This document shows positions 25,939 to 34,752 of a stretch of DNA of 64,000 bases, one piece after another. The DNA is taken from positions 62,001-126,000 of the forward strand of contig CAXXHY010000015.1 in NCBI GenBank assembly GCA_963667575.2. The letters are read 5' to 3'. Every line of letters starts with the position of its first letter. Positions within the stretch are counted from its first letter, which is position 1. Made by a program: the position numbers and the translations under genes. A model generated the notes under the pieces. It saw nothing but the letters and a program-made list of their open reading frames with translations. It made no database searches and was not told the origin of the DNA. Source of the stretch: G963665495 sp963667575. GTDB taxonomy: Bacteria > Desulfobacterota > Desulfovibrionia > Desulfovibrionales > Desulfovibrionaceae.

Positions 25939-26779
25939 ATCCCGGCACGAAGCCTATCTTGCAAAATACGCCCTTTGTCCGCAAAAGGGTTCTGATTACA
26001 GTTTTGCCAACATCTGGGGCTGGGCCGAAGTCTACGGCCTGGAATGGTGCTGGCACGAAGATCTGGTCTGGCTGCGGCAGAATTCGCCGGAACCTGTTTA
26101 TTGGGCGCCCGTGGGCCCCTGGTTGAACGTCGACTGGTCAAGCTGCTGCCTGGCCGGAAAAACCTTTATTCGCGTTCCCGAAATCCTGGCCCTGCTCTGG
26201 CAGGAGCAGCTCGGCGACCGTGTCCACCTGGAAGAAGCCCGTGGGCAGTGGGACTACATCTATTCCGTACCCGAACTCATCACCCTCAAGGGCAACAAGT
26301 TTCACCGCAAAAAGAACCTCTTCAACCAGTTCAAGAAAAATTACGAATTCGAATACCGCCCCATGGGCATGGAATGCATCGAAGAAACCCTGGAAATGCA
26401 GCACGAATGGGTGGAATGGCAGGAACTCAAGGATTCCTCGGCCCTGATCGCGGAAAACCAGGCCATCGAACGCATCCTGACCAGCTGGGACAGCTTTCCC
26501 GGCCTGATGGGCGGGGCCCTGCATATAGATTCCGTCATGGTGGCCTACACCGTGGCCGAAGCGCTCTCCAAGGATACCATCGTCATCCATTTTGAAAAGG
26601 GCAAACCCAACTACAAAGGCATTTATCAGGGCATCAACCAGATGTTCCTGGAAAACCAGGCCCAGTCCTTTTTGTACGTCAACCGCGAGCAGGATCTGGA
26701 CGACCCGGGCCTGCGCAAAGCCAAGGAGTCGTACAATCCCGTGGAGTTTCTCAAAAAATACACGGTCCGCATCGACTGA
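25910..26779 (+). CDS. DUF2156 / PG-lysyltransferase-like GNAT-fold protein
   Basis: About 289 residues from ATG 25910 (GGAG lies ~15 bases upstream; ATG 25889 is an alternative without a ribosome site). The sequence CPQKGSDYSFANIWGWAEVYGLEW and the C-terminal half with KGNKFHRKKNLFNQFKKNYEFEYR and KGIYQGINQMFLE are typical of the DUF2156 family, a double GNAT-like fold related to the C-terminal catalytic domain of phosphatidylglycerol lysyltransferases. It lacks their membrane half, so it is probably a soluble aminoacyl- or acyl-transferase of unknown acceptor. Coupled to the MATE gene upstream and 10 bases before the glycosyltransferase. Confidence 0.85.
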   Translation: MRPSYEAIDKSRHEAYLAKYALCPQKGSDYSFANIWGWAEVYGLEWCWHEDLVWLRQNSPEPVYWAPVGPWLNVDWSSCCLAGKTFIRVPEILALLWQEQLGDRVHLEEARGQWDYIYSVPELITLKGNKFHRKKNLFNQFKKNYEFEYRPMGMECIEETLEMQHEWVEWQELKDSSALIAENQAIERILTSWDSFPGLMGGALHIDSVMVAYTVAEALSKDTIVIHFEKGKPNYKGIYQGINQMFLENQAQSFLYVNREQDLDDPGLRKAKESYNPVEFLKKYTVRID

Positions 26780-26789
26780 TCCTCCTGCC

Positions 26790-27926
26790 ATGCCTTCTGA
26801 TCCCGCAAAAATCCTGTTCCTGTCGCCTTCCATGACACTGGGAGGCGCGGAACGGATCTTCTGTACGCTGCTTCACCATCTGGACTACGAGCGGTTCACC
26901 CCGACACTGGGACTCGTACACAATACGGGCCCTCTGCTCGACCTGCTTCCTCCGGGGCTGGCCATTTGCGATCTCAAAGCAAGACGCGCGCGCAAGGCTC
27001 CTCTGGCCCTGATCCGGACAATCCGCAGGTTGCGCCCCGATCTGGTGTTCTGCTCGCAGGCCCATCTGAATTTCATGCTGCTGTTCTGCAAACCCTTTCT
27101 GCCCCGTGGGACGCGGATCATTGTGAGGGAAACCAACATCCCCAGCCGCAAGCTGGCCCATGAGCGTTTTCGCCGCCTGTTTCCGCTGCTCTACAAACGG
27201 CTGTACCCTCTTTGCGACGCGGTGGTCTGCCAGTCGCGGGAAATGGAAGAAGATCTGGTACGTCACTTCGGCCTGCCCCAACGTCTGGCCGTACGCATTC
27301 CCAATCCTGTGGACATCACCGGGGCCCGGCAGCGCTCGCAGTGCGCCACAGAGGACGGCAAGCCGCCCTTTTCCGGACCCGGCCCCCATTTTCTGGCCGT
27401 GGGCAAACTCGAACCGCAAAAAGGCTTTGACCTGCTGCTGCAGGCCCTTGCCCAGGCACAGGGACTCACGCCGGACACGCGGTTGCAGCTGACGATTCTG
27501 GGCAAAGGCTCCCAGGAAAGCGCCCTGCGCAGCCAGGCACGCGCTCTGAACATCGCGGACCAGGTGCATTTCGCCGGGCCCAAGGCCAACCCCTTCCCGT
27601 ATCTGGCCGGTGCGCACCGGCTTATCTGCAGTTCGCGCTACGAGGGATTTCCCAATGTGGTTCTCGAAGCCCTGGCCTGCGGCACGCCCGTGCTTTCCTT
27701 TGCCTGTCCCGGCGGGCTTGATGAAATCATCCTGCCCGGAATCAACGGCGAACTGGCTCCTGCGGAAGACACGAACAGCCTCGCACGGCTGATTTCCGAC
27801 AGTCTGAAAAAAAATCTTGAACGTGATTCCGTGCTGGATAGCGTCCGTACGCGCTATGACGCGCCTTTGATCACGAAGAAATACGAAAAACTTTTCGATG
27901 CCGTTCTGCGGCACAGTTCCAAATAA
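26790..27926 (+). CDS. GT4-type glycosyltransferase
   Basis: 378 residues from ATG 26790, 10 bases after the previous stop, with CCTCCTG-rich sequence rather than a clear ribosome site, so coupling is likely. GT-B fold: the acceptor loop TLGGAERIFCTLLHHLDY at the N-terminus, VGKLEPQKGFDLLLQAL in the linker, and the donor-binding SSRYEGFPNVVLEALACG with the EX7E pair. Uses a nucleotide sugar, probably for cell-surface polysaccharide or LPS; sugar and acceptor unknown. Confidence 0.9.
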   Translation: MPSDPAKILFLSPSMTLGGAERIFCTLLHHLDYERFTPTLGLVHNTGPLLDLLPPGLAICDLKARRARKAPLALIRTIRRLRPDLVFCSQAHLNFMLLFCKPFLPRGTRIIVRETNIPSRKLAHERFRRLFPLLYKRLYPLCDAVVCQSREMEEDLVRHFGLPQRLAVRIPNPVDITGARQRSQCATEDGKPPFSGPGPHFLAVGKLEPQKGFDLLLQALAQAQGLTPDTRLQLTILGKGSQESALRSQARALNIADQVHFAGPKANPFPYLAGAHRLICSSRYEGFPNVVLEALACGTPVLSFACPGGLDEIILPGINGELAPAEDTNSLARLISDSLKKNLERDSVLDSVRTRYDAPLITKKYEKLFDAVLRHSSK

Positions 27927-27967
27927 AAACCTTTGATATTATGTAAGAATTTACAAACCAAAGGTTT
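27927..27967 (+). terminator. Hairpin after the MATE/DUF2156/glycosyltransferase operon
   Basis: Begins directly after the TAA. Outer stem AAACCTTTG / CAAAGGTTT (9 bp) with an inner TGTAA/TTACA stem, followed by CCTTTCC. The T tract is poor, so termination efficiency is uncertain. Confidence 0.5.
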
Positions 27968-28088
27968 CCTTTCCAGCATTCGACCTGCGAAATATCCCTT
28001 TTATTGCATTTACAATTCCGCGATCTCAGTGCATATTTTATGAAATCTGCCTGGGGGGTAGAAATGTTAATGGGACGCGGCAAAAAGC

Positions 28089-28118
28089 TTGACACTTCCT
28101 TGCCATTTACTATATATA
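28089..28118 (+). promoter_or_regulatory. Sigma-70-type promoter before the c-di-GMP riboswitch
   Basis: Perfect -35 TTGACA at 28089-28094 and TATATA at 28111-28116 (16-base spacer) or 28113-28118 (18). Predicted start falls near 28123-28128, immediately upstream of the riboswitch aptamer. Confidence 0.75.
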
Positions 28119-28129
28119 AGTTATAGAAA

Positions 28130-28206
28130 CAGAAAAATGCCAAACCTGCTGCGAAGCAGGGACGGAAAGCCACGGGTCTCACTGAGACAGCCGGGCTGCC
28201 TGGAGT
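28130..28206 (+). promoter_or_regulatory. Cyclic-di-GMP riboswitch, GEMM-I class
   Basis: The conserved blocks appear in order: GCCAAACC (28138 onward); hairpin CCTGCT-GCGA-AGCAGG with a GNRA tetraloop; GGACGGAAAGCCACGGG; stem GTCTC-ACT-GAGAC; then CAGCCGGGCTGCC closing. This is the GEMM-I (c-di-GMP-I) plan, with tetraloop and receptor side both present. Two bases differ from the usual GGCAAACC and GGACGCAAAGCC; the changes are complementary (G to C and C to G). The position equivalent to Vc2 G20 appears to be G, favouring c-di-GMP over cGAMP. No terminator follows; CTCC...GGAG at 28268-28280 could mask the ribosome site of the EAL-HDOD gene, suggesting translational control. Confidence 0.88.
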
Positions 28207-28287
28207 CCTTCAGACGTACCGAGCGAATTACCTTTCTTCGGCTTTCCACTGGGATTCCCGGCATATCTCCGATTTGGAGGATGCATC

Positions 28288-29550
28288 ATGAATAATGTAC
28301 TCTACCATGGTGACGAAAGCCGCCTTTTTTTCACAAAGCAACCAATTTTTGGAAACAATCTTAAGGTCTGGGGGCACAACCTTGTTGCCCGTAACGCCCC
28401 ATGGACCATAGCCCATCCGCCTTCTCAGGAAATACGCTATATTGACGAGCTGTCGAACCAGTCCGTCAAATCCTACGCCTTTCCTCCTGGTAAAATCGGG
28501 GAGGAAAAGGTCGTTGTGCCCTTTTCCACTGAGGCGATTCAAAACAGACAACCGCGCAGTCTCCCTTCAGCCAACGCAGTGGTCCAGTTCCGTGAGGTTT
28601 CCAATCCGGACAAGGCTCTGCTCGATGCGCTCGATGAGCTGAAAAATCGCGGTTACACCCTTGCATTGGACGATTTCCAGGGGCTCACGGGGGCGGAGGC
28701 GCTGTTGCAACGCGCCGATGTGGTTTCCATTTCCATTCTGGGAAAAACTCCCAGGCGGATCCTGGGCCTGATGACCATGGTGCCCAGAGAGGATTGCCTG
28801 CTCGTGGCCCAGGGGGTTGACACCAAAAAACTTTACAACGCGGCCAAGGCACTGGGGTTCACCCATTTCCAGGGCGGTTTTTTCAAACGCTCTTCGGTTG
28901 TGGAGGGCAAGGCTCTGGAGTCCGATCAATCCACACGGCTGCAACTTTTTCAAATTATCGAAACCGATAAACCCGACTTCCAAGGCCTGGCGGACGCCAT
29001 CTCCATGGATGCGTCCATCAGCTACCGGTTGCTGCTGTTCTTGAATTCCGCCGCATTCAGCTTCCCTGTGGAAATAACGTCCATTGACCACGCCGTGGTC
29101 ATTTTGGGCTGGGAACAGATGCGGAACTGGCTGCGACTCGCCGTGCTCAACGACATTGCCCCGCCCCAGAAAACTACTGAACTAGTCCGCACGGCAGCGC
29201 AACGGGCCCATTTCTTCAAACGTACCGCCATACGGTGCGGGTACAATGTGGCTCCGCCGGATCAGCTCTTTTTGCTGGGCCTTTTTTCCATGCTCGAATC
29301 CTTGCTGGATATCCCCATGCGTGAGATAGTGGAAGAGCTGCCGTTGAATCAGCAACTCAAGGCCGGATTGTGCGGTGAAATAAAAATCGACCGGCTCTGG
29401 CTGCAACTGGCGCACCGCATGGAAAATGCGGATTGGGACAACATGGACAGGCTGATCACCCACCTCCGGCTCAGGCCGGATGCCGTGGCGGACAGCTACT
29501 ATGACGCGCACGTTCTTACCAATACGTTTTTCAGCGTCGGAGGCGATTGA
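28288..29550 (+). CDS. Degenerate EAL-HDOD signalling protein under riboswitch control
   Basis: 420 residues; GGAGG 8 bases before ATG. Residues about 15-210 follow the EAL-like fold of YuxH-type proteins (FTKQPIFGNNLKVWGHNL, LALDDFQG, VAQGVDTKK), and 210-410 are an HDOD domain (DASISYRLLLFLNSAAFSF, VILGWEQMRNWLRLAVLND). Compared with the sister protein at 62166, the glutamate of YELF is gone (GHNL), the catalytic Lys of IIKVD is Ser (VVSIS) and the late Glu is replaced (QGVDT), so c-di-GMP hydrolysis is very unlikely. It lies 82 bases after a c-di-GMP riboswitch and 22 bases before a small gene at 29573. Probably an effector or scaffold in c-di-GMP responses. Confidence 0.9.
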   Translation: MNNVLYHGDESRLFFTKQPIFGNNLKVWGHNLVARNAPWTIAHPPSQEIRYIDELSNQSVKSYAFPPGKIGEEKVVVPFSTEAIQNRQPRSLPSANAVVQFREVSNPDKALLDALDELKNRGYTLALDDFQGLTGAEALLQRADVVSISILGKTPRRILGLMTMVPREDCLLVAQGVDTKKLYNAAKALGFTHFQGGFFKRSSVVEGKALESDQSTRLQLFQIIETDKPDFQGLADAISMDASISYRLLLFLNSAAFSFPVEITSIDHAVVILGWEQMRNWLRLAVLNDIAPPQKTTELVRTAAQRAHFFKRTAIRCGYNVAPPDQLFLLGLFSMLESLLDIPMREIVEELPLNQQLKAGLCGEIKIDRLWLQLAHRMENADWDNMDRLITHLRLRPDAVADSYYDAHVLTNTFFSVGGD

Positions 29551-29572
29551 AAGGACGTACCGGGGAGTGAGC

Positions 29573-29854
29573 ATGAAAGGTAGTATTGATCCCGTGGAAC
29601 TGGTGCTGCGCACCGGCATGGACGGATGGACCAAAGACAAGATGTGGCGGGCTGTGGCCATGCTCACCAGCCACTCACATTCCATGGCCAGCGACAATGC
29701 CAGGGCCCGGCTGCATTATTACGAAGAGTACAAGCATCTGGAACAGGATGCACTCGGGCAGAACCTGGTGGTCACCGCTGACCGGGACATGCAGTACGAG
29801 GAAGAAGCCGCTGAACTGGCTCAGACGGGAACCATTGTCAGTGAAAACACCTGA
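29573..29854 (+). CDS. Small acidic protein of unknown function, coupled to EAL-HDOD
   Basis: 93 residues from ATG 29573, preceded by GGGGAG. No signal peptide or membrane segment; mostly helical and acidic toward the C-terminus (YYEEYKHLEQDALGQ, MQYEEEAAELAQTG). Not recognised. It is the last gene of the riboswitch-controlled transcript and ends before a strong terminator, so its expression is probably also governed by c-di-GMP. Confidence 0.75.
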   Translation: MKGSIDPVELVLRTGMDGWTKDKMWRAVAMLTSHSHSMASDNARARLHYYEEYKHLEQDALGQNLVVTADRDMQYEEEAAELAQTGTIVSENT

Positions 29855-29953
29855 TACGGCTCAACAAACGGCAATCGCTTATAACTACGTTCCCTAAACG
29901 GTTCGCCGCGGCCCCCGCCTGCCCCCCAATAATCCGTGGTGGACTTTTTTACA

Positions 29954-29990
29954 CCGCCGCTTCTTCACTTGAAAAAGCGGCGGTTTTTCT
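29954..29990 (+). terminator. Rho-independent terminator of the riboswitch operon
   Basis: CCGCCGCTT / AAGCGGCGG, a perfect 9-bp stem with a 12-base loop, followed by TTTTTCTTT. About 100 bases after the stop at 29854 and just before the convergent universal stress gene. Confidence 0.9.
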
Positions 29991-29999
29991 TTCCATTCT

Positions 30000-30425
30000 T
30001 CAAGGAACGATCATAACAGGACAATGCATGGTGCTGATGACCTTGTGGGAGACGCTGCCCATAAGCAAACCGGCAATGTCGGAATGTCCGACAGACCCCA
30101 TGACGACCAGGTCATAGTCCTTGCTCTTGGCCAGATCGGTGATCTCCTTGCCCGCATCCCCTGCTATAATCCGCTTTTCATGGGGAATTCCCGCTTCCTC
30201 GAGCATGGCCGAGCAATCGGAGACATACTTTTCTGCGCGTTTTTTCATGCCGGTTTCCAACGGAATAATAAACCCTTCGGGAATGACCGTATGCTCGTTG
30301 AGGTCGTAGCAATGAACAATGGTGACCTTTGCACCGTTGGCCTTGGCCAGGTGCACGGCGTAGGCTGCCGCGTTGGCCGAATGTTTGGAGCCGTCGTAAG
30401 GCAAAAGAATGTTTTTCAGTTGCAT
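30000..30425 (-). CDS. Universal stress protein (UspA family)
   Basis: 141 residues from ATG 30425, chosen for the perfect AGGAGGTGA upstream; the frame stays open further but without such a site. Single Usp domain: KNILLPYDGSKHSANAAAYA at the N-terminus and the ATP-binding signature VMGSVGHSDIAGLLMGSVSHKV followed by CPVMIVP. The Gly-x2-Gly-x9-Gly-Ser pattern is intact, so it should belong to the ATP-binding subgroup. Soluble dimer; physiological role not predictable. Confidence 0.95.
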   Translation of the reverse strand: MQLKNILLPYDGSKHSANAAAYAVHLAKANGAKVTIVHCYDLNEHTVIPEGFIIPLETGMKKRAEKYVSDCSAMLEEAGIPHEKRIIAGDAGKEITDLAKSKDYDLVVMGSVGHSDIAGLLMGSVSHKVISTMHCPVMIVP

Positions 30426-30864
30426 GGCAGTCACCTCCTGCATTGTACGGTTCAGCCAGCCGCCGATCATACCCGCGTATGACCGAAGGCTGGGAGCCTC
30501 TCCACGGCTCCCCACAAAGGGCTGCCTGAAAACTGCCGGCATCGGAACCATGTGCAACCGAAAAAGAACAGGAACGCTTTTCAAGCCGCCCGCCGCAAAT
30601 ATTGCATTCTTACTTAAAGTATAAGACATGTCCCAAAAAGCGGCAAGCTTTCCGCCAAAAAGAAGCCGGGACCATCAGCAACACACTGAAGGACCCGGCT
30701 CAGGAGGAAACATTTGCAGTTACTCTATCTGCAACCCCGCTTTTTCGCAATACACTTTGGATTACTAATATCGTAAAAAAAATCCTGTTGAGCCAAAGCC
30801 TTTTTGAAGTTATGCTTATATAGCCTTAAAATAAGCAATGCAGCATCCAGGCAGAGAGTCTTGC

Positions 30865-33048
30865 ATGACGTATACGCGACTGGTCCCTCATTTTTTTCGC
30901 AGACGCCTTCTCAGCTCCAAACTGATCGTATTGGTTTCGCTCATGTCCGCAGTCGTTCTTTGCGCACTGTGCGCCTATGACTACGTACAAACACGCTCTG
31001 CACTGCAGGACGAACTCAAGGCCTTTGCCGCATTCCTCCCCGCAAAGATGGTATTGTCCCTGGAACCGGCTCTTGCCGGCGGACAATTCGCCCAGGCTGA
31101 AAAAATCCTGCACGCCAACCTGCAGGATACCCGCATCCGCTGCATGGTGCTTCACTCCTCCGGCAAAGACGATAAAACATTCGGACTATTGAAGGATGGC
31201 GAGAGCCTCAGTCCGGTGACGTCCTGCCCTGCGCCAGAAGGGACTTTCTCGCAAACCACCCCCCTGGACGGCAAAGGGCAGTCTGCGGGATGGCTCACGG
31301 TGGTCTACAGCAAAGCCCCCATTGAAGAGGCACTGCAGGATATAGTGACCAGAGGGCTGCTGCGTCTGCTCCTGTTGCTGGCGGTCCTATGTCCGGTTCT
31401 GTACGTTCTCCTGCAAAGGCTGGTGTTCGCGCCGCTCAACACACTCTCCGAACCGGGCGAACAAATCGGCAGCCGGCAATATGCCGACATTGTCCCGGCA
31501 ACACTTCGCCAAGACGAACTGTCGGAGTTGTCCCAACGCTTCAATCGGATGATCGAGGCTCTGGCTGACCGCGACAACAGGCTGCATGCGCAAGGCCGGC
31601 TTCTGCAAAAAGAAATCACCGTACGCAGTTCCGAGCTTGCAGAAAAAAATGCCGCTCTGGAGGCTGCCAACAGGCATCTGGTGGAACTGGACCAGCTGAA
31701 ATCCGGCTTTCTCTCCACCGTATCCCACGACCTGCGTACGCCTCTGACTTCCATTCTCGGTTTTTCAAAACTCATCAACCAGGACTTCTGCAAACTGTTT
31801 CTGCCTTTCGCCGGAAACGATAAAAAACTGCTCAAACGCGGCGAACGCATCAAACACAATCTTTTGATCATCCAGCATGAAGGCGAACGGCTCACGCGGC
31901 TCATCAATGATTTTCTGGATCTCTCCCGCATCGAGTCCGGCCGTATGCAATGGCGCGATACGAATATTTCCCTGCGTCATCTGACAAAGAAAGCTGTGGA
32001 AGCCGTGCAGGGACAGCTGTCACTGAAGCCTGCTCTGGAAATGCGGCTGGAGGTGGGGGAAAACCTGCCCATGCTTCATGTGGATGAAGACAGGATCATG
32101 CAGGTGCTGGTCAACCTGCTGAACAATGCGATCAAATTCACCCCCTCCGGGCATATTGTGCTCCGAGCCGCCCTGCATCAGGACAAACTGCGTATCGAGG
32201 TACAAGATACGGGTCCTGGAATCCCACAGGACCAGCTGGTCAAGATTTTCGACAAATTCCACAAGGTGGAGGAAGGCGAGCATCAGCGAGAGAAAAAACC
32301 TGCCGGAACCGGTCTGGGGCTGGCCATCTGCCGTGAAACTGTCCAGCACTACAACGGCCGCATCTGGGTGGAATCCGAACCGGGCCGGGGCAGCACGTTC
32401 ATCATCGAACTGCCAGGCTTTCAACCGCTGCAACCAAGCGCCTGCATCATGGAAACACGCGCTCCCCAATCCAATACGCGTATTATGGTGGTGGACGACA
32501 ACGCTTTTATCCGTGAATATTTCAACCAGTTGCTCAGCGACGCGGCCTATGAAGTCATCCAGGCCAAAAGCGGCGAAGAGGCTCTGGAAAAAGCCAGAGA
32601 GAACGTCCCTGACCTCATTGTCATGGATTTGCTCATGCCCGGCATGGGGGGAGAAATGGCCATCCGCCATTTCCGTTCGGACCCCAAACTGTCCTGCGTG
32701 CCCATTCTGATCATCAGCATCTCACAGGATTCGCTGGACTACACCGGAGACGCCCGGCTGGAAAAGCCCGTGGATCCGGAACATTTTCTTGAAGTGGTCA
32801 ACAGTCTGCTGCGCCAGCGCCGTACCCAGACTCCGGTTCTGGTTGTCGACCATCCGGACTGCCTACCCGCGGACCTGATATCGGTCCCTGATGATGTGGA
32901 ACATATTGCGGCCGATACCGTGAACCAGAGAATCAGGGATGGTTTCCGCGGTACCTTCGTGCTCTCCAGAAATACGCTGAACGAACTTTCACTGGACCTG
33001 CAAGACCAGCCCGCGGGGATCAATTTTCTGGTTGTCGGCTGCACCTGA
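30865..33048 (+). CDS. Membrane-bound hybrid sensor histidine kinase
   Basis: 727 residues from ATG 30865 (GGCAGAGAG upstream; ATG 30838 is an alternative). TM1 about residues 18-38 (LIVLVSLMSAVVLCALCAYDY), a periplasmic sensor of ~125 residues, TM2 (LLRLLLLLAVLCPVLYVLLQ), HAMP, coiled coil, HisKA with SHDLRTPLTSILGFSKL, and ATPase with NLLNNAIKF, DTGPGIP and GTGLGLAICRETV. A C-terminal receiver follows: VVDDNAFIREY, phosphoacceptor in IVMDLLMPGMGG and Lys in LEKPVDP. After it come about 75 residues without a recognised domain. The periplasmic sensor resembles short CHASE8-type domains. No partner regulator is adjacent. Confidence 0.92.
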   Translation: MTYTRLVPHFFRRRLLSSKLIVLVSLMSAVVLCALCAYDYVQTRSALQDELKAFAAFLPAKMVLSLEPALAGGQFAQAEKILHANLQDTRIRCMVLHSSGKDDKTFGLLKDGESLSPVTSCPAPEGTFSQTTPLDGKGQSAGWLTVVYSKAPIEEALQDIVTRGLLRLLLLLAVLCPVLYVLLQRLVFAPLNTLSEPGEQIGSRQYADIVPATLRQDELSELSQRFNRMIEALADRDNRLHAQGRLLQKEITVRSSELAEKNAALEAANRHLVELDQLKSGFLSTVSHDLRTPLTSILGFSKLINQDFCKLFLPFAGNDKKLLKRGERIKHNLLIIQHEGERLTRLINDFLDLSRIESGRMQWRDTNISLRHLTKKAVEAVQGQLSLKPALEMRLEVGENLPMLHVDEDRIMQVLVNLLNNAIKFTPSGHIVLRAALHQDKLRIEVQDTGPGIPQDQLVKIFDKFHKVEEGEHQREKKPAGTGLGLAICRETVQHYNGRIWVESEPGRGSTFIIELPGFQPLQPSACIMETRAPQSNTRIMVVDDNAFIREYFNQLLSDAAYEVIQAKSGEEALEKARENVPDLIVMDLLMPGMGGEMAIRHFRSDPKLSCVPILIISISQDSLDYTGDARLEKPVDPEHFLEVVNSLLRQRRTQTPVLVVDHPDCLPADLISVPDDVEHIAADTVNQRIRDGFRGTFVLSRNTLNELSLDLQDQPAGINFLVVGCT

Positions 33049-33236
33049 TTCATCCGCCGTATCCGGGCTATGAAGGCCTCCCTGTTTTCTGCCATGCTGT
33101 TGCGCGGCAGACTCGACTTACATTCTCCGGCGGGGTATGAAAAACCATCGCTATTGCTTTTTGATGATGCGGATGGACGGCCCCCGGCCAATGAAGTTCT
33201 TGCTTGCCCGAACTGCGAACGCACAAGGAGAATGAC

Positions 33237-33536
33237 ATGAGCAGCGAAACCATTATTGTTCTGGCCCTGATCCCTTTCAAAGGCTCTCTGCCCGAGCCCG
33301 TCAAAGAGGCCCTGCCCAACCTGCTGGCCGCTACCAGAGCCGAAGAAGGAAACATCAGCTACAAGGCGCACATACCGGTTGATGGCGACAACACAATCTA
33401 TTTTCATGAAGTCTGGAAAAGCAAGGCCGCCCTGGACGAACACCTGCAGACGCCCCACCTGACCGGTTTTCTGGAAACCGCCGGCCCCTTCGTGGATGGC
33501 GAACCGGAAATCACTCTCTGGAAAGCGCTGGATTAA
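33237..33536 (+). CDS. ABM-fold quinol monooxygenase-like protein, copy 1
   Basis: 99 residues from ATG 33237, AAGGAG upstream. Small dimeric ferredoxin-like antibiotic-biosynthesis-monooxygenase (ABM/YgiN-type) fold: RAEEGNISYKAHIPVDGDN, then FHEVWKSKAALDEHLQTPHL with the conserved His. Such proteins act on quinols or reactive aldehydes, or only bind them; the reaction here is unknown. A close paralogue follows at 33935, and their upstream regions also match. Confidence 0.88.
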   Translation: MSSETIIVLALIPFKGSLPEPVKEALPNLLAATRAEEGNISYKAHIPVDGDNTIYFHEVWKSKAALDEHLQTPHLTGFLETAGPFVDGEPEITLWKALD

Positions 33537-33934
33537 CGCATTTCGCATTGAGACCAGACCCAGACCTGTGCATTTTTCCATTTTCCAAAAAAAAATCCTG
33601 CAGCCTGGACATCGGGGCCGACGTTTGCAATAAAACGCAAAACCTGGCCCCGTCCCGGGCCGCGAATAATCCTGGCCTGTAACCAGAAGAGTTATCCTGG
33701 CAGATATTTTTCCGGCATTCATGATCGTTTCAGCCAGGCCCCTTCAGAGCAGAACTGCAGCGTCCCTCTGCCGCGCATTGAATCACTCCATTCTCCCATG
33801 ACCGACTCGACTTATGCCCCGGAGAAAGGTAGGGAAAAAGCACTTTCCTTGTTGTCTCTGGTGATTCCGCTGTTGAAACAGCCCCCTACCGCCACCGCAA
33901 CATAATCCAGCTCGAATTCACAAGGAGAAATACC
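33537..33934 (+). other. Spacer between the duplicated ABM genes, with a long hairpin
   Basis: No gene seen. CGGGGCC (33613-33619) pairs with GGCCCCG (33646-33652), enclosing a second stem GTTTGC/GCAAAAC, giving a large hairpin about 77 bases after the first gene; no T tract follows. GACTCGACTTA at 33804-33814 repeats the word at 33110-33120 and lies at nearly the same distance from the second gene (131 versus 127 bases), a trace of the duplication. Confidence 0.55.
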
Positions 33935-34234
33935 ATGAGCAACGAACCTGTGATCGTTCTGTCCAAAATGTCGTTGAAAGGCTCCATTTCCGACTCGGTC
34001 AAGGAATCCCTGGCCAATCTGATCGCAACCACCAGGGCTGAAGAAGGCAATATCAGCTACACGGCGCACATCCCCCTGGACAACGACAACAAAATCTATT
34101 TTCATGAAGTCTGGAAAACCAAAACCGCTCTGGATGAACACCTGCAAAAGCCCCATCTGACCGGTTTTCTGGAAGTGGTCACTCCCTTCCTGGACGGCGA
34201 ATCCGAACTTTCGCTCTGGAGAGCGCTGGATTAA
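33935..34234 (+). CDS. ABM-fold quinol monooxygenase-like protein, copy 2
   Basis: 99 residues with the same length and architecture as copy 1: TRAEEGNISYTAHIPLDND and FHEVWKTKTALDEHLQKPHLTGFLE align without gaps. AAGGAG precedes the ATG. Divergence is mostly conservative, implying an old but maintained tandem duplication. As each copy has its own upstream region, they may be regulated separately. Confidence 0.88.
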   Translation: MSNEPVIVLSKMSLKGSISDSVKESLANLIATTRAEEGNISYTAHIPLDNDNKIYFHEVWKTKTALDEHLQKPHLTGFLEVVTPFLDGESELSLWRALD

Positions 34235-34752
34235 GCGCAACGCGTCCGGATTTTCACTCAACGGGCAGGCCGGGGAGATTTTCCGTCGCAGTTGGAACGG
34301 AAGCCGGATCTGCCCTTTGGGCTACCAAGCAACGCATCAAAAGGGCGGAGCCTGTTGGTCAGAGACAATAAATCGCAATGGCGAAGCCATGAAAACAGGG
34401 CCAAACTCGAAGCATCCGGCCTTCCATGGCCTTCCTTGGATCTCTTTTGTGCCGTTGTTCCGAAAAGCTGGTGATGACTCATTTTCTCGATTTCAATATT
34501 CGACGGACTGTAGTAAAAAATAATTAATATTTGGAAATATGCGCTAAAAACTTTACAAAAACCACTTGGATAAATAATCTGCTACATCTGCCAACATGTG
34601 AGCGGTGGGGATTATACAGGTGTGCCTGGTGTCCTTTGTTTTGTTCTGTTCAATTCCATTGAAATAATTAAGTAAACGTTTCAATTGAAAATTGAATAGT
34701 TTTATGAACAGCTTATAATGTCTTTCATGAATATTTTTTTCAATAAGGAAGT
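34235..34752. other. Intergenic region, increasingly AT-rich
   Basis: About 520 bases without a gene. The first half is of normal composition, the second half is AT-rich and continuous in style with the FkbM gene downstream, as if an acquired segment begins near 34500. Confidence 0.5.
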
